The notes below the pieces were generated by a model that ran no database searches, had not been told where the DNA came from, and saw nothing but the letters and a program-made list of their open reading frames with translations. Position numbers and translations under genes: made by a program. From a virus, in IMG/VR virus record IMGVR_UViG_3300046001_005867, positions 1 to 61,817 of that record: 61,817 nt of DNA; one strand, written 5' to 3'. This document shows positions 8,496 to 20,552 of this stretch, piece after piece (position 1 is the first letter of the stretch; every line of letters starts with the position of its first letter).

Positions 8496-9248
8496 TTAGA
8501 AATCTTTAAGAGATTGTATAATTTTAAATCTTTCTCTAGCATTAAGATCGTCAAGAGTTTCTTTACCAGTTTCTCTTCTAAGAAGCTTTTTGAATTTAAC
8601 CGGATCTGTAGTAGCACCTGATTTTTGTGCAAATTCTCTAACGTCTCTTCTTGAAGGAACTAAATCTAATACTAAAGCTCTTAGTGGAATATTATATTGT
8701 AATGCTAAGTTAGCTATCCTATTACCAGAAAAAAGATAATAGCTGTATTCTGAAGATGTTCTTGTCTCTCCAAAATTTATAAATTTAATCACAATAGGAG
8801 CAGGCAATGATAAAGTGCCTTTTCTTTTAAGATCATCTGATATTTTTATTAGAACATCTCCGTAAGATCTACCATATGCTCCAGCAATGATGTTATCAAA
8901 CTCATAAGCCATTAAATTCTGAATACTATTAACATCAAATCCATCCTCAGAAACAATAGGAATTGTTTCCATGTGTCCTTTTTTAAATGGCTCATTAATA
9001 TATTTAAAAAACTTGGTGGATCTAGCAGCAACTTTACCTATATCTTTATTACCAATAGTAATATTATGCTGGTAGAATTCCAATTTAGCTTTATCGTCAT
9101 AATGAGATATTTCCTCAGCAAGGTCTGGCATATCCCAGTTTATTTTTAGTTTACCTGCATAGCTCTTAACGGGAGCTTGAGTTCCCTCGCTTCCATCAGG
9201 AATATTCGAATCCTGCTCATTAACAAAATCGCTTAATCTTAAAATCAT
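8496..9248 (-). CDS. Leader-bearing protein of unknown function
   Basis: 250 residues. Residues 1-11 are the shared leader (LSDFVNE, then QDS). A low-complexity stretch follows, and then a compact domain. The segment YYLFSGNRIANLALQYNIPL near residue 180 is faintly like the nucleotide-binding loop of ParB/sulfiredoxin-type domains, but this is not enough to assign a function. It sits between the gp39-like topoisomerase subunit, whose stop almost touches its start region, and UvsE. Inference from the leader: carried in the capsid. Confidence 0.72.
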   Translation of the reverse strand: MILRLSDFVNEQDSNIPDGSEGTQAPVKSYAGKLKINWDMPDLAEEISHYDDKAKLEFYQHNITIGNKDIGKVAARSTKFFKYINEPFKKGHMETIPIVSEDGFDVNSIQNLMAYEFDNIIAGAYGRSYGDVLIKISDDLKRKGTLSLPAPIVIKFINFGETRTSSEYSYYLFSGNRIANLALQYNIPLRALVLDLVPSRRDVREFAQKSGATTDPVKFKKLLRRETGKETLDDLNARERFKIIQSLKDF

Positions 9249-9252
9249 TAAA

Positions 9253-9262
9253 GTATATATCT
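9253..9262 (-). promoter_or_regulatory. AGATATATAC box before the 8496-9248 gene
   Basis: The box begins inside the stop region of the gp39-like gene and ends four bases before the ATG at 9248, another example with almost no leader between box and start codon. Confidence 0.35.
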
Positions 9263-11048
9263 ATTTAATATTAGATAACCATTTTTTCCGAGCCTCAGAA
9301 GAATCACCAAATGCCATTTCTAGTTTTTCCTTACTATCTGAATTTTCATCTATTCCAACAAAATCTTTTCTATTCATTACCCATTCCCAATCTTCTAAAG
9401 AAAGAGAACCTAATCCTTTTAAGTATCTAACATTACCAGTGGGCTTAGCAGTTTTAAAATCATCCATGTCCCAATAGTATTTTCTTTTCTTTCCATCACC
9501 TACAGAAACAAGAGGGATTTTTAATGAACTTAACCTTTTATTTTTAATAACAGTAGGAAACCATTTATAAAAAAGATTTATTAATAAAGATGTGATATGC
9601 GATCCATCCGGATCTGGGTCAGTAGCAATAACTATTCTTTTGTAACCTATAATTTCGTTGTTTCTAGAACTGGGATCTAATCCTAGAATGTGCATTAATT
9701 CAAGAATCTCTTTGTTATCTGAAAGATCCCCAATATTTTTACAATTCTTTATCTTGCCTTTTAGAGCATAAACTCCATCTTCCTTAGGATTTCTTTTTTG
9801 TAATATAGATCCCATAGCAGAAAGTCCTTCAACTATAAATAGATTTTCTGCAATAGCTTTTTGTGCAGGAAAGTACTTGTGTGAATGTTTAAGATTTACT
9901 TTTCTTTTCTCTGCTCTAAGTTTTTTTACGTATCCATCATTCTTTCTCTCTTCAACTTTCTTTGCTATTCTTTCAAATAGTTCGGTTTTAAAAAGTCCTT
10001 GTAACTTAGCTCCAAATTTATTCATCAGTAAATTATCAATCTCTTCCCTTGTTGTAACAAATCTAGTTTTATTCTGATCTCCGAATTTAACATACTTAGG
10101 TGGAAGATTTAGCACAATTAGACAATCGTAAAAGTGATGACCTAATGTGTCTTCTAATTTTGTGTTTACAAAGTCATTAAATATCTTCTGGTGTATTCCA
10201 GAACAAAGAGCGGAGTTAACAAAGCTTAATGATCCTGATCCTTCATACTTTTCCCATATTGTTATCTGACCTATCTCTGTATTAATCTTAAAAGAATCCT
10301 GTGGTAAAAATTCAGGAGATAGATCTATTGACTCCCCGTCCCAAGATAATTCTATTTCAAGTTTACCTATAATCGGGTCTCTTTTGATTAGATCGTATTT
10401 TAGAATAAGTATAGATGAAAGAACTTCTTTGTCCCATTTAGAATATCCAAATGTTTCAGAAAGAGGTGTGAATGTAACTGAAGTACCAGTTTTCATATCA
10501 GACGATCTCTTAGAGACCTTAGGATCTTTACCCTCGTAATTTTTCCATTCCTGAAAGTAATAGAATTTATCATTTACTGTTTCGATACTGAAATATTTAG
10601 AAAGTACATTAACTAAGCTGACACCCATACCATTAGTACCCACTAGTGATTCTTCAACATCATCATTCTCGAAATTTGATCCTGCTCTTAATTGTGATAC
10701 TGCAGTTTCGATATTAGATTTTTCACTTATCTTATTAATCTCCGTACCTTTATAAAATCCATTACCAGAATCTTTAACAGAAACGGAATTGCTTTTAGAA
10801 TCAATAGCTATAGTGATTTTCTTCATCTTGCCATTCATTCGTTTAGCTTCGTCTAATGAGTTAGAGAATACCTCATCAAATAACTTATACATTCCAACTG
10901 ATATGGTCTTAGACTCAACAAAAACACGGCTATCGCGAATCACTGGTACTTTCTCGTCTGTTGGTTTAACGCTCCCAACATAAACGGTTGGTCTTAATAG
11001 GATGTGCTCCCTCTCTGATAATACTTTAATTTCTTTGTTAGATGACAT
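9261..11048 (-). CDS. 39: Type II DNA topoisomerase, gp39-like (GyrB/ParE-type) ATPase subunit
   Basis: 595 residues covering the whole ATPase plus TOPRIM chain. The GHKL ATPase motifs are EVFSNSLDEAKR, DSGNGF and GTNGMGVSLVN. The TOPRIM domain has LFIVEGLSAMG and the metal-binding DPDPDG at about 477-482. In T4 the equivalent polypeptide is divided between gp39 and gp60; here it is one uninterrupted frame. Partner: the gp52-like subunit at 2940-4349. The short C-terminus after TOPRIM is consistent with a T4-type rather than a bacterial gyrase subunit. Confidence 0.93.
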   Translation of the reverse strand: MSSNKEIKVLSEREHILLRPTVYVGSVKPTDEKVPVIRDSRVFVESKTISVGMYKLFDEVFSNSLDEAKRMNGKMKKITIAIDSKSNSVSVKDSGNGFYKGTEINKISEKSNIETAVSQLRAGSNFENDDVEESLVGTNGMGVSLVNVLSKYFSIETVNDKFYYFQEWKNYEGKDPKVSKRSSDMKTGTSVTFTPLSETFGYSKWDKEVLSSILILKYDLIKRDPIIGKLEIELSWDGESIDLSPEFLPQDSFKINTEIGQITIWEKYEGSGSLSFVNSALCSGIHQKIFNDFVNTKLEDTLGHHFYDCLIVLNLPPKYVKFGDQNKTRFVTTREEIDNLLMNKFGAKLQGLFKTELFERIAKKVEERKNDGYVKKLRAEKRKVNLKHSHKYFPAQKAIAENLFIVEGLSAMGSILQKRNPKEDGVYALKGKIKNCKNIGDLSDNKEILELMHILGLDPSSRNNEIIGYKRIVIATDPDPDGSHITSLLINLFYKWFPTVIKNKRLSSLKIPLVSVGDGKKRKYYWDMDDFKTAKPTGNVRYLKGLGSLSLEDWEWVMNRKDFVGIDENSDSKEKLEMAFGDSSEARKKWLSNIK

Positions 11049-11122
11049 TCAAGATTTAATTTTTATAAAATACAATTTACCTTAGTAACATATATTTTAA
11101 CAGTAAAAGAGGGAAAAGTTTC

Positions 11123-11482
11123 CTACATCAGTCTGTAGATTAGTCCTTCGCTAATATTATTGCTCTCACATGTGCCTCCTAGGAGTTCAATAATAGTATC
11201 TGCGGAATCATGTTCAAATTTTTGACACTCATCAGTTTCGCATGGACTACAATTGTGATAAATTTTTTGGATTTTGCCTTCTTTTATGAATAGAATATCA
11301 AGAGGTAGATAACAATCTTTCATATGAAAGCTTTTAGGACCAGATTCTTTAAAATTAAAAAGCATCCCCTCATTTTCGAGAAGATGCTCTCTATTAGAAA
11401 GTCCCTTTGAAAAATCTTTACATTGTTCTAAAACAAAAGTATGGTCCCCGATTTTTACTAAATGAAAATCTTCGTATTCCAT
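11123..11482 (-). CDS. DUF192 family protein
   Basis: 119 residues matching the DUF192 pattern: GLSNREHLLENEGMLFNF, SFHMKDCYLPLDILFI, then a C-rich loop (CSPCETDEC) and ELLGGTCESNNISEGL. Bacterial and archaeal DUF192 proteins are small beta-barrels, often exported, of unclear function. This one has no signal peptide, so it would be cytoplasmic. It is followed by a 74-base gap before gp39 and preceded closely by a leader-bearing gene. Confidence 0.82.
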   Translation of the reverse strand: MEYEDFHLVKIGDHTFVLEQCKDFSKGLSNREHLLENEGMLFNFKESGPKSFHMKDCYLPLDILFIKEGKIQKIYHNCSPCETDECQKFEHDSADTIIELLGGTCESNNISEGLIYRLM

Positions 11483-11488
11483 AATTAA

Positions 11489-11974
11489 TTATTTAATGAA
11501 TGCTTCATCAATCATTTCTGGAGTAAGTTCAACTAAGATGTTTTTCTTTTTTAATGAATAAGGAATTGCTATAATAACATTTCTAGCTTCATCTACATCT
11601 TTAACTAAAAATTCAGAATCTACAAATATGTTTGTAGATGGTTCATCTCCAGTTCTGTCTCTGTTACCAAGATAAGTGTCGTTTTCTTCATCGTACTCAT
11701 CTTCCATATCTTTACCTGGATTGTATCCCATTTCAGAATAAATATCTTTCAAATATTGTGGAGCATTTTTACCTTGTGTAGGTATTTCTGCTACTAAAGA
11801 TATTTCGGAAAGAGTACCATTCATTACTTGAGTTAAAAGACTTCTTAATTCAGAAATTAATTGATTTCTTTTAATAGTTCTTTCTGGCTCAAAACTTGTG
11901 CCTCTGTATAAAGGGACTCCTGTATTATAAACTGATTGCTCATTAAGGAATTCGGAAAATTTTAAAATTCTCAT
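11489..11974 (-). CDS. Leader-bearing protein with a YRG motif
   Basis: 161 residues. Residues 1-12 are a textbook copy of the shared leader (LKFSEFLNE, then QS). Shortly after comes VPLYRGTSF; LYRG is the arginine motif found near the start of many ADP-ribosyltransferase domains, but the protein is short and no matching downstream STS or ExE motif is evident. The remainder is acidic with a final beta-rich piece. T4 packages ADP-ribosyltransferases such as Alt, so the resemblance is worth testing but is only suggestive. An AGATATATAA box lies 15 bases upstream. Confidence 0.7.
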   Translation of the reverse strand: MRILKFSEFLNEQSVYNTGVPLYRGTSFEPERTIKRNQLISELRSLLTQVMNGTLSEISLVAEIPTQGKNAPQYLKDIYSEMGYNPGKDMEDEYDEENDTYLGNRDRTGDEPSTNIFVDSEFLVKDVDEARNVIIAIPYSLKKKNILVELTPEMIDEAFIK

Positions 11975-11989
11975 GATATAACTTTTATG

Positions 11990-11999
11990 TTATATATCT
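11990..11999 (-). promoter_or_regulatory. AGATATATAA box before the 11489-11974 gene
   Basis: The box lies 15 bases before the ATG at 11974, in the gap after the glycosyltransferase gene. Confidence 0.4.
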
Positions 12000-12016
12000 T
12001 CCGTCCTCACTAATTC

Positions 12017-13264
12017 CTAGTTTTTAACTTCTTCTGTAGCTTCTACATCTTCTGTAGCTTCTATAAGTTCTGTAGGTTCTGTAGGTTCTGTAGCTTTTGT
12101 AATAGCTTTACTATAGAATTCCATATTCTTTCTGATTCTTTCTTGTTCGTTAGGAGAAATCTTATCAAATAGAGGGGAATTAATAATTATTGTGGTTACT
12201 TTGTGTGCTTCCTCTGCATTTCCATTATAATAAGCCAATACTGAATATTCATCAGGCATTCTCCATTTCCAGATCTCATCTTCAACGAAAAGAATATCTG
12301 AGCAAGATCCTGTTTTCATTCCAACAGCAGCTAGAGCAAAAGCCAAAGCATATCTTTTTTTACTTCCTAAGAATTTTATTAAATGATAAAGGGATTCAAG
12401 TCTATTAGGTCTATATTCCCAAGCTTTTAAATAAGCATCAATAATCTCCTCGTCTGATTTGTTTAATGAGTGTTTCTGTCTAGCAATCCAATATTTAGAG
12501 ACGTAAACCTCTTCTGCCCATCCACCTAGATCTACTCTTCTTTGATAAGCTTCTATAGATCTTTCGTGCATTCCAGCATCTCTATAACTTTGAGCCATAT
12601 AAAAAACATATCTTCTTTCTAAATCAATAGGAAGTTCCTCCTTAGGTGTAGTTATAATGGCCTTTTCAAATATTAAAGCATCATTGTAATACTTATCTTT
12701 CCCTTTGATATCTCTATTATGCCCGGATACTGCTGCGTGCATTTCAACACCTTCGGGTAAAAATTCTTCGGTTAGATCTATTCCTTCAGGTCCAGAAAGA
12801 TATTCATGAAGTACACCAATATATTTCCAATCTTGATCTCCTCTAATTACTTGTGTTCTATAATATGCCAGACTTCCCAATCTTAATTTAATCTTATAGA
12901 AGTCTTCAGTTAGGTTAATAAATGGATTTTCTCCGTTCTCTACGAATAACACATCATCAGCATCTATAATAAGTCTATAGTCAGATTTGTCTTTGGCAAG
13001 TTTAAGATTTTCTGTTCTATTATATCCAAAATCTACCCATGGTCTTTCGTGTAATTCTCCAGGAATACCATATTCGGCCATTATTTCTTTAATAAGATCT
13101 TGAGTTCCATCGGTTGATCCAGTATCAACAATAACCCAATAACTAATATAATCTCTAACTGAATCTATGCATTTCCTTATGACTTTAGATTCATTCTTAA
13201 CGATCATAGTAAGACATATAGTAGGAGTTGCCTTAACTATTTCTTCTGTTTTTGATTTTGACAT
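12017..13264 (-). CDS. Family 2 glycosyltransferase with TPR-like C-terminal region
   Basis: 415 residues. The GT-A domain is clear: TICLTMIVKNE at about 15-25, WVIVDTGSTDGTQ, and the metal/nucleotide-sugar site IIDADDVL near 120. The second half has paired helices (YVFYMAQSYRDAGMHERSIE and YHLIKFLGSKKRYALAFALA) resembling tetratricopeptide repeats, a common layout in the SunS-like branch. The C-terminus is a Thr/Glu repeat tail. Such an enzyme could glycosylate a virion protein, DNA or a host surface glycan; the sequence does not say which. A TATAAT-like element precedes the start instead of the usual box. Confidence 0.88.
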   Translation of the reverse strand: MSKSKTEEIVKATPTICLTMIVKNESKVIRKCIDSVRDYISYWVIVDTGSTDGTQDLIKEIMAEYGIPGELHERPWVDFGYNRTENLKLAKDKSDYRLIIDADDVLFVENGENPFINLTEDFYKIKLRLGSLAYYRTQVIRGDQDWKYIGVLHEYLSGPEGIDLTEEFLPEGVEMHAAVSGHNRDIKGKDKYYNDALIFEKAIITTPKEELPIDLERRYVFYMAQSYRDAGMHERSIEAYQRRVDLGGWAEEVYVSKYWIARQKHSLNKSDEEIIDAYLKAWEYRPNRLESLYHLIKFLGSKKRYALAFALAAVGMKTGSCSDILFVEDEIWKWRMPDEYSVLAYYNGNAEEAHKVTTIIINSPLFDKISPNEQERIRKNMEFYSKAITKATEPTEPTELIEATEDVEATEEVKN

Positions 13265-13301
13265 ATTTTTAAGATTTAACTATTATACAATAAAATTGCA
13301 A

Positions 13302-13949
13302 TTAAATTTCATTAATTTTATTAAATATCAGCTTAGTAATATCATCCAATTTATTTTCCCCTGATATTTCCAAAAATCCTCCTCCTTTTCTCATAGATTC
13401 TATCATAGGTAACGTCTGTTCATTATATTCATCCATTCTAATTTGGAATGCTTCCTCGTTTTTATCATCAGATCTTCCCGAAGATTTACTTCTTTCTTTT
13501 ATTCTTTCCCTTAATATCTTCTCTGCGACATTTAAAAAGAAAACATATTCTAATGAGATATTATTAATTCTACAAATCTCGTCAAATATAGCCTTCTGTT
13601 GAAGATTTCTAGGATATCCGTCAAAAATATATCCCTTAGGATCGCTATGTTTAGTTAATTTTTTAAGATAATCTATAAGCTCTTTACCTACAATCTCATC
13701 AGGAAGAAGATTACCAGTTTTCATTAACTTCTTGATCTCTTTATTATCAGAATCCCTTAATATATCCCCAGTTGAAATGTGTTTCCATCTCATACCTTTG
13801 GCTATAATTCTAGCTTGTGTTCCCTTACCACATCCCGGAGGTCCTGCTAAAATTATACATGGGGTTTTTTTGGTATCTTCTTTTCCATCTATATCTCCGT
13901 ATTCTTTTACGAATTCTTTAAAATTGCTAAGCTTCTTAGGTCTATTCAT
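13302..13949 (-). CDS. adk: Adenylate kinase-type nucleotide kinase with capsid-style leader
   Basis: 215 residues. The kinase core begins after residue 28: P-loop GPPGCGKGT at 36-44, then FDGYPRN, ERIKERSKSSGR and the DEYNEQTLPMI helix. The lid is short, so UMP/CMP kinase activity is a possible alternative. Residues 1-28 (LSNFKEFVKE, then YGDIDGKED) are extra compared with ordinary adenylate kinases, and the first part fits the shared leader. It would interconvert AMP, ADP and ATP, useful in the nucleotide-metabolism cluster with NrdA, which ends 12 bases upstream. The leader would make it a packaged enzyme active at injection. Confidence 0.9.
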   Translation of the reverse strand: MNRPKKLSNFKEFVKEYGDIDGKEDTKKTPCIILAGPPGCGKGTQARIIAKGMRWKHISTGDILRDSDNKEIKKLMKTGNLLPDEIVGKELIDYLKKLTKHSDPKGYIFDGYPRNLQQKAIFDEICRINNISLEYVFFLNVAEKILRERIKERSKSSGRSDDKNEEAFQIRMDEYNEQTLPMIESMRKGGGFLEISGENKLDDITKLIFNKINEI

Positions 13950-13961
13950 TTTTTTTATATC

Positions 13962-16331
13962 TTATGATCCACAAGCTTCACAATCTTCTGGGTTGTCTAT
14001 ACTACAAGATAAATCACTGTAGTTATCATCTTCAGATTTAGGAATGTCTTGGTTTCTACTAAGATCTATACCTAGACCTTTTATAGCTGTAGTAGCAGCT
14101 TTAGTTCTTATATAATAACTACCAGTCTTTAGTCCTTTATCCCACCCATAAAAATGAGCAGAAGAAAGTTTGGCAAAGTTGGCATCTTGAACAAACAAAT
14201 TCATACTTTGACTTTGACATATAAAAGGTGCTCGTGCTGCAGCATGATCTATAATGATCTTCTGACTCATTTCCCAAGCAGTTTTATAAATGATCTTAAT
14301 CTCATCAGGTATTTCTGCAATATCCTGAACTGATCCATTATTGATTATGATCTTATCTCTAAGATTGTCATCCCACATATTAAGTTTAACTAGATCTTTA
14401 ACAAGATGTTTATTAACTACTGGGAATTCACCAGATAATGTTTTTCTGATATAAATATTGGAAGTGAATGGTTCAAAGCATTCGTTGTTTCCTAAGATCT
14501 GACTTGTAGAAGCAGTAGGCATAGGTGCAAGCAATAAAGAGTTTCTAGCTCCGTGAGTTAAAACTCTTTCTCTTAATTCCTCCCAATCCCATCTTGTACT
14601 TGGTGATTCATTCCATAGATCAAATTGGAATAATCCTTTAGATAGTGGTGATCCTTTGAAGGTTTGATACGCTCCTTCTTTTTCTGCAAGATCAACTGAA
14701 GCACACATAGCTCCGTAATAAATTGCTTCAAAAATATCTCTATCTAAATTTTTAGCTTCATCAGATTCAAAAGGTATTTTTAGAATAGCAAAAGTATCAG
14801 CTAGACCTTGAACACCAATACCAATTGGCCTGTGCTTCATATTAGAAGTCTTAGTCTCTTTTGTAGGATAATAGTTAACATCAATTACCCTATTAAGATT
14901 GATTGTAGCGGTGTAAGCTATATCCTTAAGAGCAATAAGATCATATTTAGGTTTCTTACCAGGAATAATAAATTTAGGTAATGCAATAGAAGCTAAATTA
15001 CAAACTGCAGTTTCTTTAGAATCTGAATATTCCATAATCTCCGTACAAAGATTTGAAGATTTAATAGTCCCTAAATTTTTCTGGTTGGATTTGATATTAG
15101 CTGCATCCTTATAAAGCATATAAGGAGTTCCTGTTTCAATCTGTGCTTCAATTATTTTATACCAAAGCTCCTGTGCTTTGATCGTTTTTCTTCCTCTTCC
15201 TTCTTCTTCATATTTTGTATAAAGCTTAACAAAGTCATCACCATAAACATCATCTAATCCAGGAGCTTCGTCTGGAGAGAACAAAGTCCATTCGCCATCT
15301 TCTTTAACTCTCTGCATAAATAAATCAGGAGTCCATAAAGCTAAGAAAAGATCTCTAGCTCTCATTTCTTCTTTACCGTGATTTTTTCTAAGATTTAAGA
15401 AGTCTTCAACATCACAATGCCAAGGCTCTAAATAAATAGCAAAGGAACCTTTTCTTCTTCCTCCGCCTTGATCTACGTATCTTGCAGTCTCATTAAATAC
15501 TTTTAACATCGGGATAATTCCATTAGAAGTACCATTTGTTCCTCTAATATAAGCTCCTGTGCCTCTTACATTATGTATATGTAAACCAATACCTCCCGCA
15601 TTTTTAGAGATCTGAGCTACGTCTGCTAATGTTTTATAAATGCCTTGAATTGAATCCCCATCCATTGAAACTAAGAAACAAGAAGAAAGCTGAGGTCTTC
15701 TAGTACCTGCATTAAATAAAGTAGGTGTAGCATGTGTGAAGTAACCTTGACTCATTAAGTCATATGTTTTATAAGCAGAAGCTAAATCTTCTTTATGTAT
15801 ACCAATAGCAACTCTCATTAACATTTGTTGTGGTCTTTCTGCTGGTAAACCGTCAATCTTTAAAAGATATGATTTTTCTAAAGTCTTAAATCCAAAATAA
15901 TCATAATCTAAATCCCTATCAGCAATAATTTGAGAATCTATATCTTTAGAATTCTTCATAATAATATCATAGACATCATCAGCAATCATTGGGGCTTTTA
16001 ATCCAGTTTTAGGATCAACATAGTTATAAAGCTGATCGATCACACTTGAAAAACTTTTAGGAGTTCTTTTATGTAATGAAGTAACACATATTCTGGAAGC
16101 TAAAATAGAATAGTCAGGATGAGTAGGAGTTAAAGCAGCTGCTGTTTCTGCTGCTAAAGTATCAAGTTCTACTGAAGAAATACCATCATATAAACCATGT
16201 ATAACTTTCTTTGCAATTTCCATTGGCTCAATATAATCCATATTTAAACCATAAGATTGCTTCTTAACACGATTTAAAATTTTATCAAGCTTAACTCTTT
16301 CTTTAGCTCCGTCTCTTTTTGTTACTTCCAT
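13962..16331 (-). CDS. nrdA: Class I ribonucleotide reductase, large subunit (NrdA)
   Basis: 789 residues, full length. An N-terminal ATP-cone region ([18 protein letters not shown]) is followed by the catalytic barrel. The active-site cysteines correspond to E. coli positions: Cys218 (SSCFL), Asn427/Cys429/Glu431 (NLCTE) and Cys444 (CNLAS). Near the C-terminus are the radical-transfer tyrosines (YYIRTKAA) and the redox tail CEACGS. It reduces ribonucleotides to deoxyribonucleotides using NrdB (19075-20055), normally its direct neighbour but here separated by a collagen-like gene. All key residues are present. Confidence 0.97.
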   Translation of the reverse strand: MEVTKRDGAKERVKLDKILNRVKKQSYGLNMDYIEPMEIAKKVIHGLYDGISSVELDTLAAETAAALTPTHPDYSILASRICVTSLHKRTPKSFSSVIDQLYNYVDPKTGLKAPMIADDVYDIIMKNSKDIDSQIIADRDLDYDYFGFKTLEKSYLLKIDGLPAERPQQMLMRVAIGIHKEDLASAYKTYDLMSQGYFTHATPTLFNAGTRRPQLSSCFLVSMDGDSIQGIYKTLADVAQISKNAGGIGLHIHNVRGTGAYIRGTNGTSNGIIPMLKVFNETARYVDQGGGRRKGSFAIYLEPWHCDVEDFLNLRKNHGKEEMRARDLFLALWTPDLFMQRVKEDGEWTLFSPDEAPGLDDVYGDDFVKLYTKYEEEGRGRKTIKAQELWYKIIEAQIETGTPYMLYKDAANIKSNQKNLGTIKSSNLCTEIMEYSDSKETAVCNLASIALPKFIIPGKKPKYDLIALKDIAYTATINLNRVIDVNYYPTKETKTSNMKHRPIGIGVQGLADTFAILKIPFESDEAKNLDRDIFEAIYYGAMCASVDLAEKEGAYQTFKGSPLSKGLFQFDLWNESPSTRWDWEELRERVLTHGARNSLLLAPMPTASTSQILGNNECFEPFTSNIYIRKTLSGEFPVVNKHLVKDLVKLNMWDDNLRDKIIINNGSVQDIAEIPDEIKIIYKTAWEMSQKIIIDHAAARAPFICQSQSMNLFVQDANFAKLSSAHFYGWDKGLKTGSYYIRTKAATTAIKGLGIDLSRNQDIPKSEDDNYSDLSCSIDNPEDCEACGS

Positions 16332-16388
16332 TATTTTTATATTTTTATTTATTTTATTTGATGTAAAAAATTATAGAAAAATAAACCC

Positions 16389-16404
16389 ATTAGTTTCCAC
16401 TAAT
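16389..16404 (-). other. Stem-loop with GNRA-type loop upstream of nrdA
   Basis: On the minus strand a perfect 6-bp stem (ATTAGT/ACTAAT) encloses a GGAA loop, followed by GGG and a T-rich run. It lies between the 54-residue gene and nrdA. It could be a weak terminator or an RNA processing/stability element; the T-run does not directly abut the stem. Confidence 0.35.
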
Positions 16405-16426
16405 AATAATATTTATTTCGCTTTTT

Positions 16427-16591
16427 TTATTGAATTTGGGTGTATCCTGAACGTATTTCCCCCGGTGCTCCGTAATATTCCTCTATCAGATAATCTTCCT
16501 CGTTATTCCAATATTGAATTCTTTGACGGTTTTCCATTACGCCATCTACCTCTATTTGGTAATCAGTTATTCTGTATACGTGATCGTACAT
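16427..16591 (-). CDS. Small hypothetical protein (54 residues)
   Basis: Found by reading the gap between nrdA and the collagen-like gene. ATG at 16591, stop TAA at 16427-16429. The start comes one base after the collagen gene's stop, so it is likely co-translated with it. The protein is acidic and tyrosine-rich (EEDYLIEEYYGAP), with no recognised domain. A tail-fibre accessory or assembly role is a guess from position alone. Confidence 0.6.
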   Translation of the reverse strand: MYDHVYRITDYQIEVDGVMENRQRIQYWNNEEDYLIEEYYGAPGEIRSGYTQIQ

Positions 16592-16592
16592 A

Positions 16593-19052
<2,460 letters not shown>

Positions 19053-19074
19053 ATAATTACTATGTTATTGGAAA

Positions 19075-20055
19075 TTAAAAATCCGCATCCATTGTAAAAG
19101 CTTTTCCTGTATTTCCATTATCTTTGGTACTGTCCATAACTCCTGATTTCTGATATGAGCCAACTCTACCCTCGAAGAAATTTCCTTTGTTTTCTAAAGC
19201 AATATTTATCATAAAATCAAAAGGACATTTAGTATCATAGATTTTAGAACATCCCAGAGATGTTAAAAGCCTATCTGCTACAAATTCAATATACTCGCAC
19301 ATAAGATCAGCGTTCATACCAATTAATCTAACAGGTAAAGATGAAGTAACAAACTCCTTCTCGATCTCTACAGCTTCACTAATAATAGCTTTCACTGTTT
19401 CCTCTGGAAGTTTATTTTCGATGTGTTTAGTGTAAAGTAAACAAGCAAAATCACAATGTAGACCTTCGTCTCTAGAGATTAATTCATTGGCAAAGCAAAG
19501 ACCTGGCATAAGTCCTCTTTTCTTTAGCCAGTATATAGAACAGAAAGATCCAGAAAAGAAAATACCTTCAACAGCAGCAAATGCAATCATATTCTCAGTG
19601 AATGTTCCATTATCAATCCATTTCATTGCCCAATCTGCTTTTCTTTTAACAGCAGGAACAGTATCAATAGCATTAAATAGATGTTCTTTCTCTTCCTCAT
19701 CAGATATGTAAGAATCTATAAGAAGTGAATAAACCTCCCCGTGTATATTCTCAATAGCTAATTGAAATCCATAAAAGCATCTAGCTTCTGGATACTGAAC
19801 TTGATTGAAAAAGTTAGCTGCAAGATTTTCATTAACTATCCCATCAGAGTTATTAAAGAAAGCAATTACGTTCTTAATAAAATATCTTTCGTTATCATTA
19901 AGCTTATCTCTCCAATGAGAAATATCTTGTGCTAAATCAATCTCTTCTGCTGTCCAGAAAGAAGCTTCTGCAGTTTTGTACATCATCCAGATATCTGGTT
20001 CTTGTACTGGGAATAATGAGAATCTTCTAGGATTCGGCGTAAGTAACTTTTCCAT
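19075..20055 (-). CDS. nrdB: Class I ribonucleotide reductase, small subunit (NrdB)
   Basis: 326 residues. The di-iron and radical residues match class Ia spacing: Asp71, Glu102, His105 and radical Tyr109 ([11 protein letters not shown]), with the second ligand set in AVEGIFF and [10 protein letters not shown]. The C-terminal tail FTMDADF is the usual docking end for NrdA. It generates the tyrosyl radical used by NrdA (13962-16331). An AATATATAAA box stands 15 bases before the ATG. Confidence 0.96.
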   Translation of the reverse strand: MEKLLTPNPRRFSLFPVQEPDIWMMYKTAEASFWTAEEIDLAQDISHWRDKLNDNERYFIKNVIAFFNNSDGIVNENLAANFFNQVQYPEARCFYGFQLAIENIHGEVYSLLIDSYISDEEEKEHLFNAIDTVPAVKRKADWAMKWIDNGTFTENMIAFAAVEGIFFSGSFCSIYWLKKRGLMPGLCFANELISRDEGLHCDFACLLYTKHIENKLPEETVKAIISEAVEIEKEFVTSSLPVRLIGMNADLMCEYIEFVADRLLTSLGCSKIYDTKCPFDFMINIALENKGNFFEGRVGSYQKSGVMDSTKDNGNTGKAFTMDADF

Positions 20056-20070
20056 TTATGTTTTTTGTCT

Positions 20071-20080
20071 TTTATATATT
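20071..20080 (-). promoter_or_regulatory. AATATATAAA box before nrdB
   Basis: A one-base variant of the recurrent box, 15 bases before the ATG at 20055, overlapping the end of the dUTPase gene. Confidence 0.32.
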
Positions 20081-20543
20081 AATAACCTCTTTGCTGTCTG
20101 TCGTGATTTTCTGAATTTTTTGCCATATAAAGATTAATAATATCCTTACTTGTCATACCCATAGAAATTGCAAAATTCATAAAGAAATGTAAACCATCAA
20201 TCCACTCATAAAATAATTCCAATTTGTCGGATTCTGTTAAATCTGAGATTTTCATCTCTGCTGCTTTCTTATTGTCTCCTTTCCAGTATTTCCAAGCTGC
20301 AGATCCAATACCATCTTTAACGCCTCCTAATGAGTCAAACATTTCATTTAGTTCGTCACTCATTGCGTGTTTATTTACCATCCAGAAATCTGCAATTTGT
20401 TTTAGCGTCCAATCGCTAAAATCAAACCCGTATCTAGTTTGTAATTCTTTTTGTTTGTCGTAGATCAAACCGAATGTATCGTTTGCTCCTGTGTGAAAAT
20501 CTTCTACTGGAAGATCTGCGCATGTGTTGTCTGAATTTGCCAT
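20079..20543 (-). CDS. All-alpha dUTPase/dCTPase-type pyrophosphatase (dUTPase_2, gp56-like)
   Basis: 154 residues, predicted all-helical. DELNEMFDSLGG and LFYEWIDGLHFFMNFA supply the acidic metal-binding pairs. The C-terminal YMAKNSENHDRQQRGY is the characteristic KN..N..RQ..GY tail of dimeric dUTPases, the family that also contains T4 gp56. It would hydrolyse dUTP (and possibly dCTP) to monophosphates, protecting the DNA from uracil and feeding dTMP synthesis. It sits between the polymerase N-half and nrdB, a fitting nucleotide-metabolism place. Confidence 0.85.
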   Translation of the reverse strand: MANSDNTCADLPVEDFHTGANDTFGLIYDKQKELQTRYGFDFSDWTLKQIADFWMVNKHAMSDELNEMFDSLGGVKDGIGSAAWKYWKGDNKKAAEMKISDLTESDKLELFYEWIDGLHFFMNFAISMGMTSKDIINLYMAKNSENHDRQQRGY

Positions 20544-20552
20544 AATTTATTT

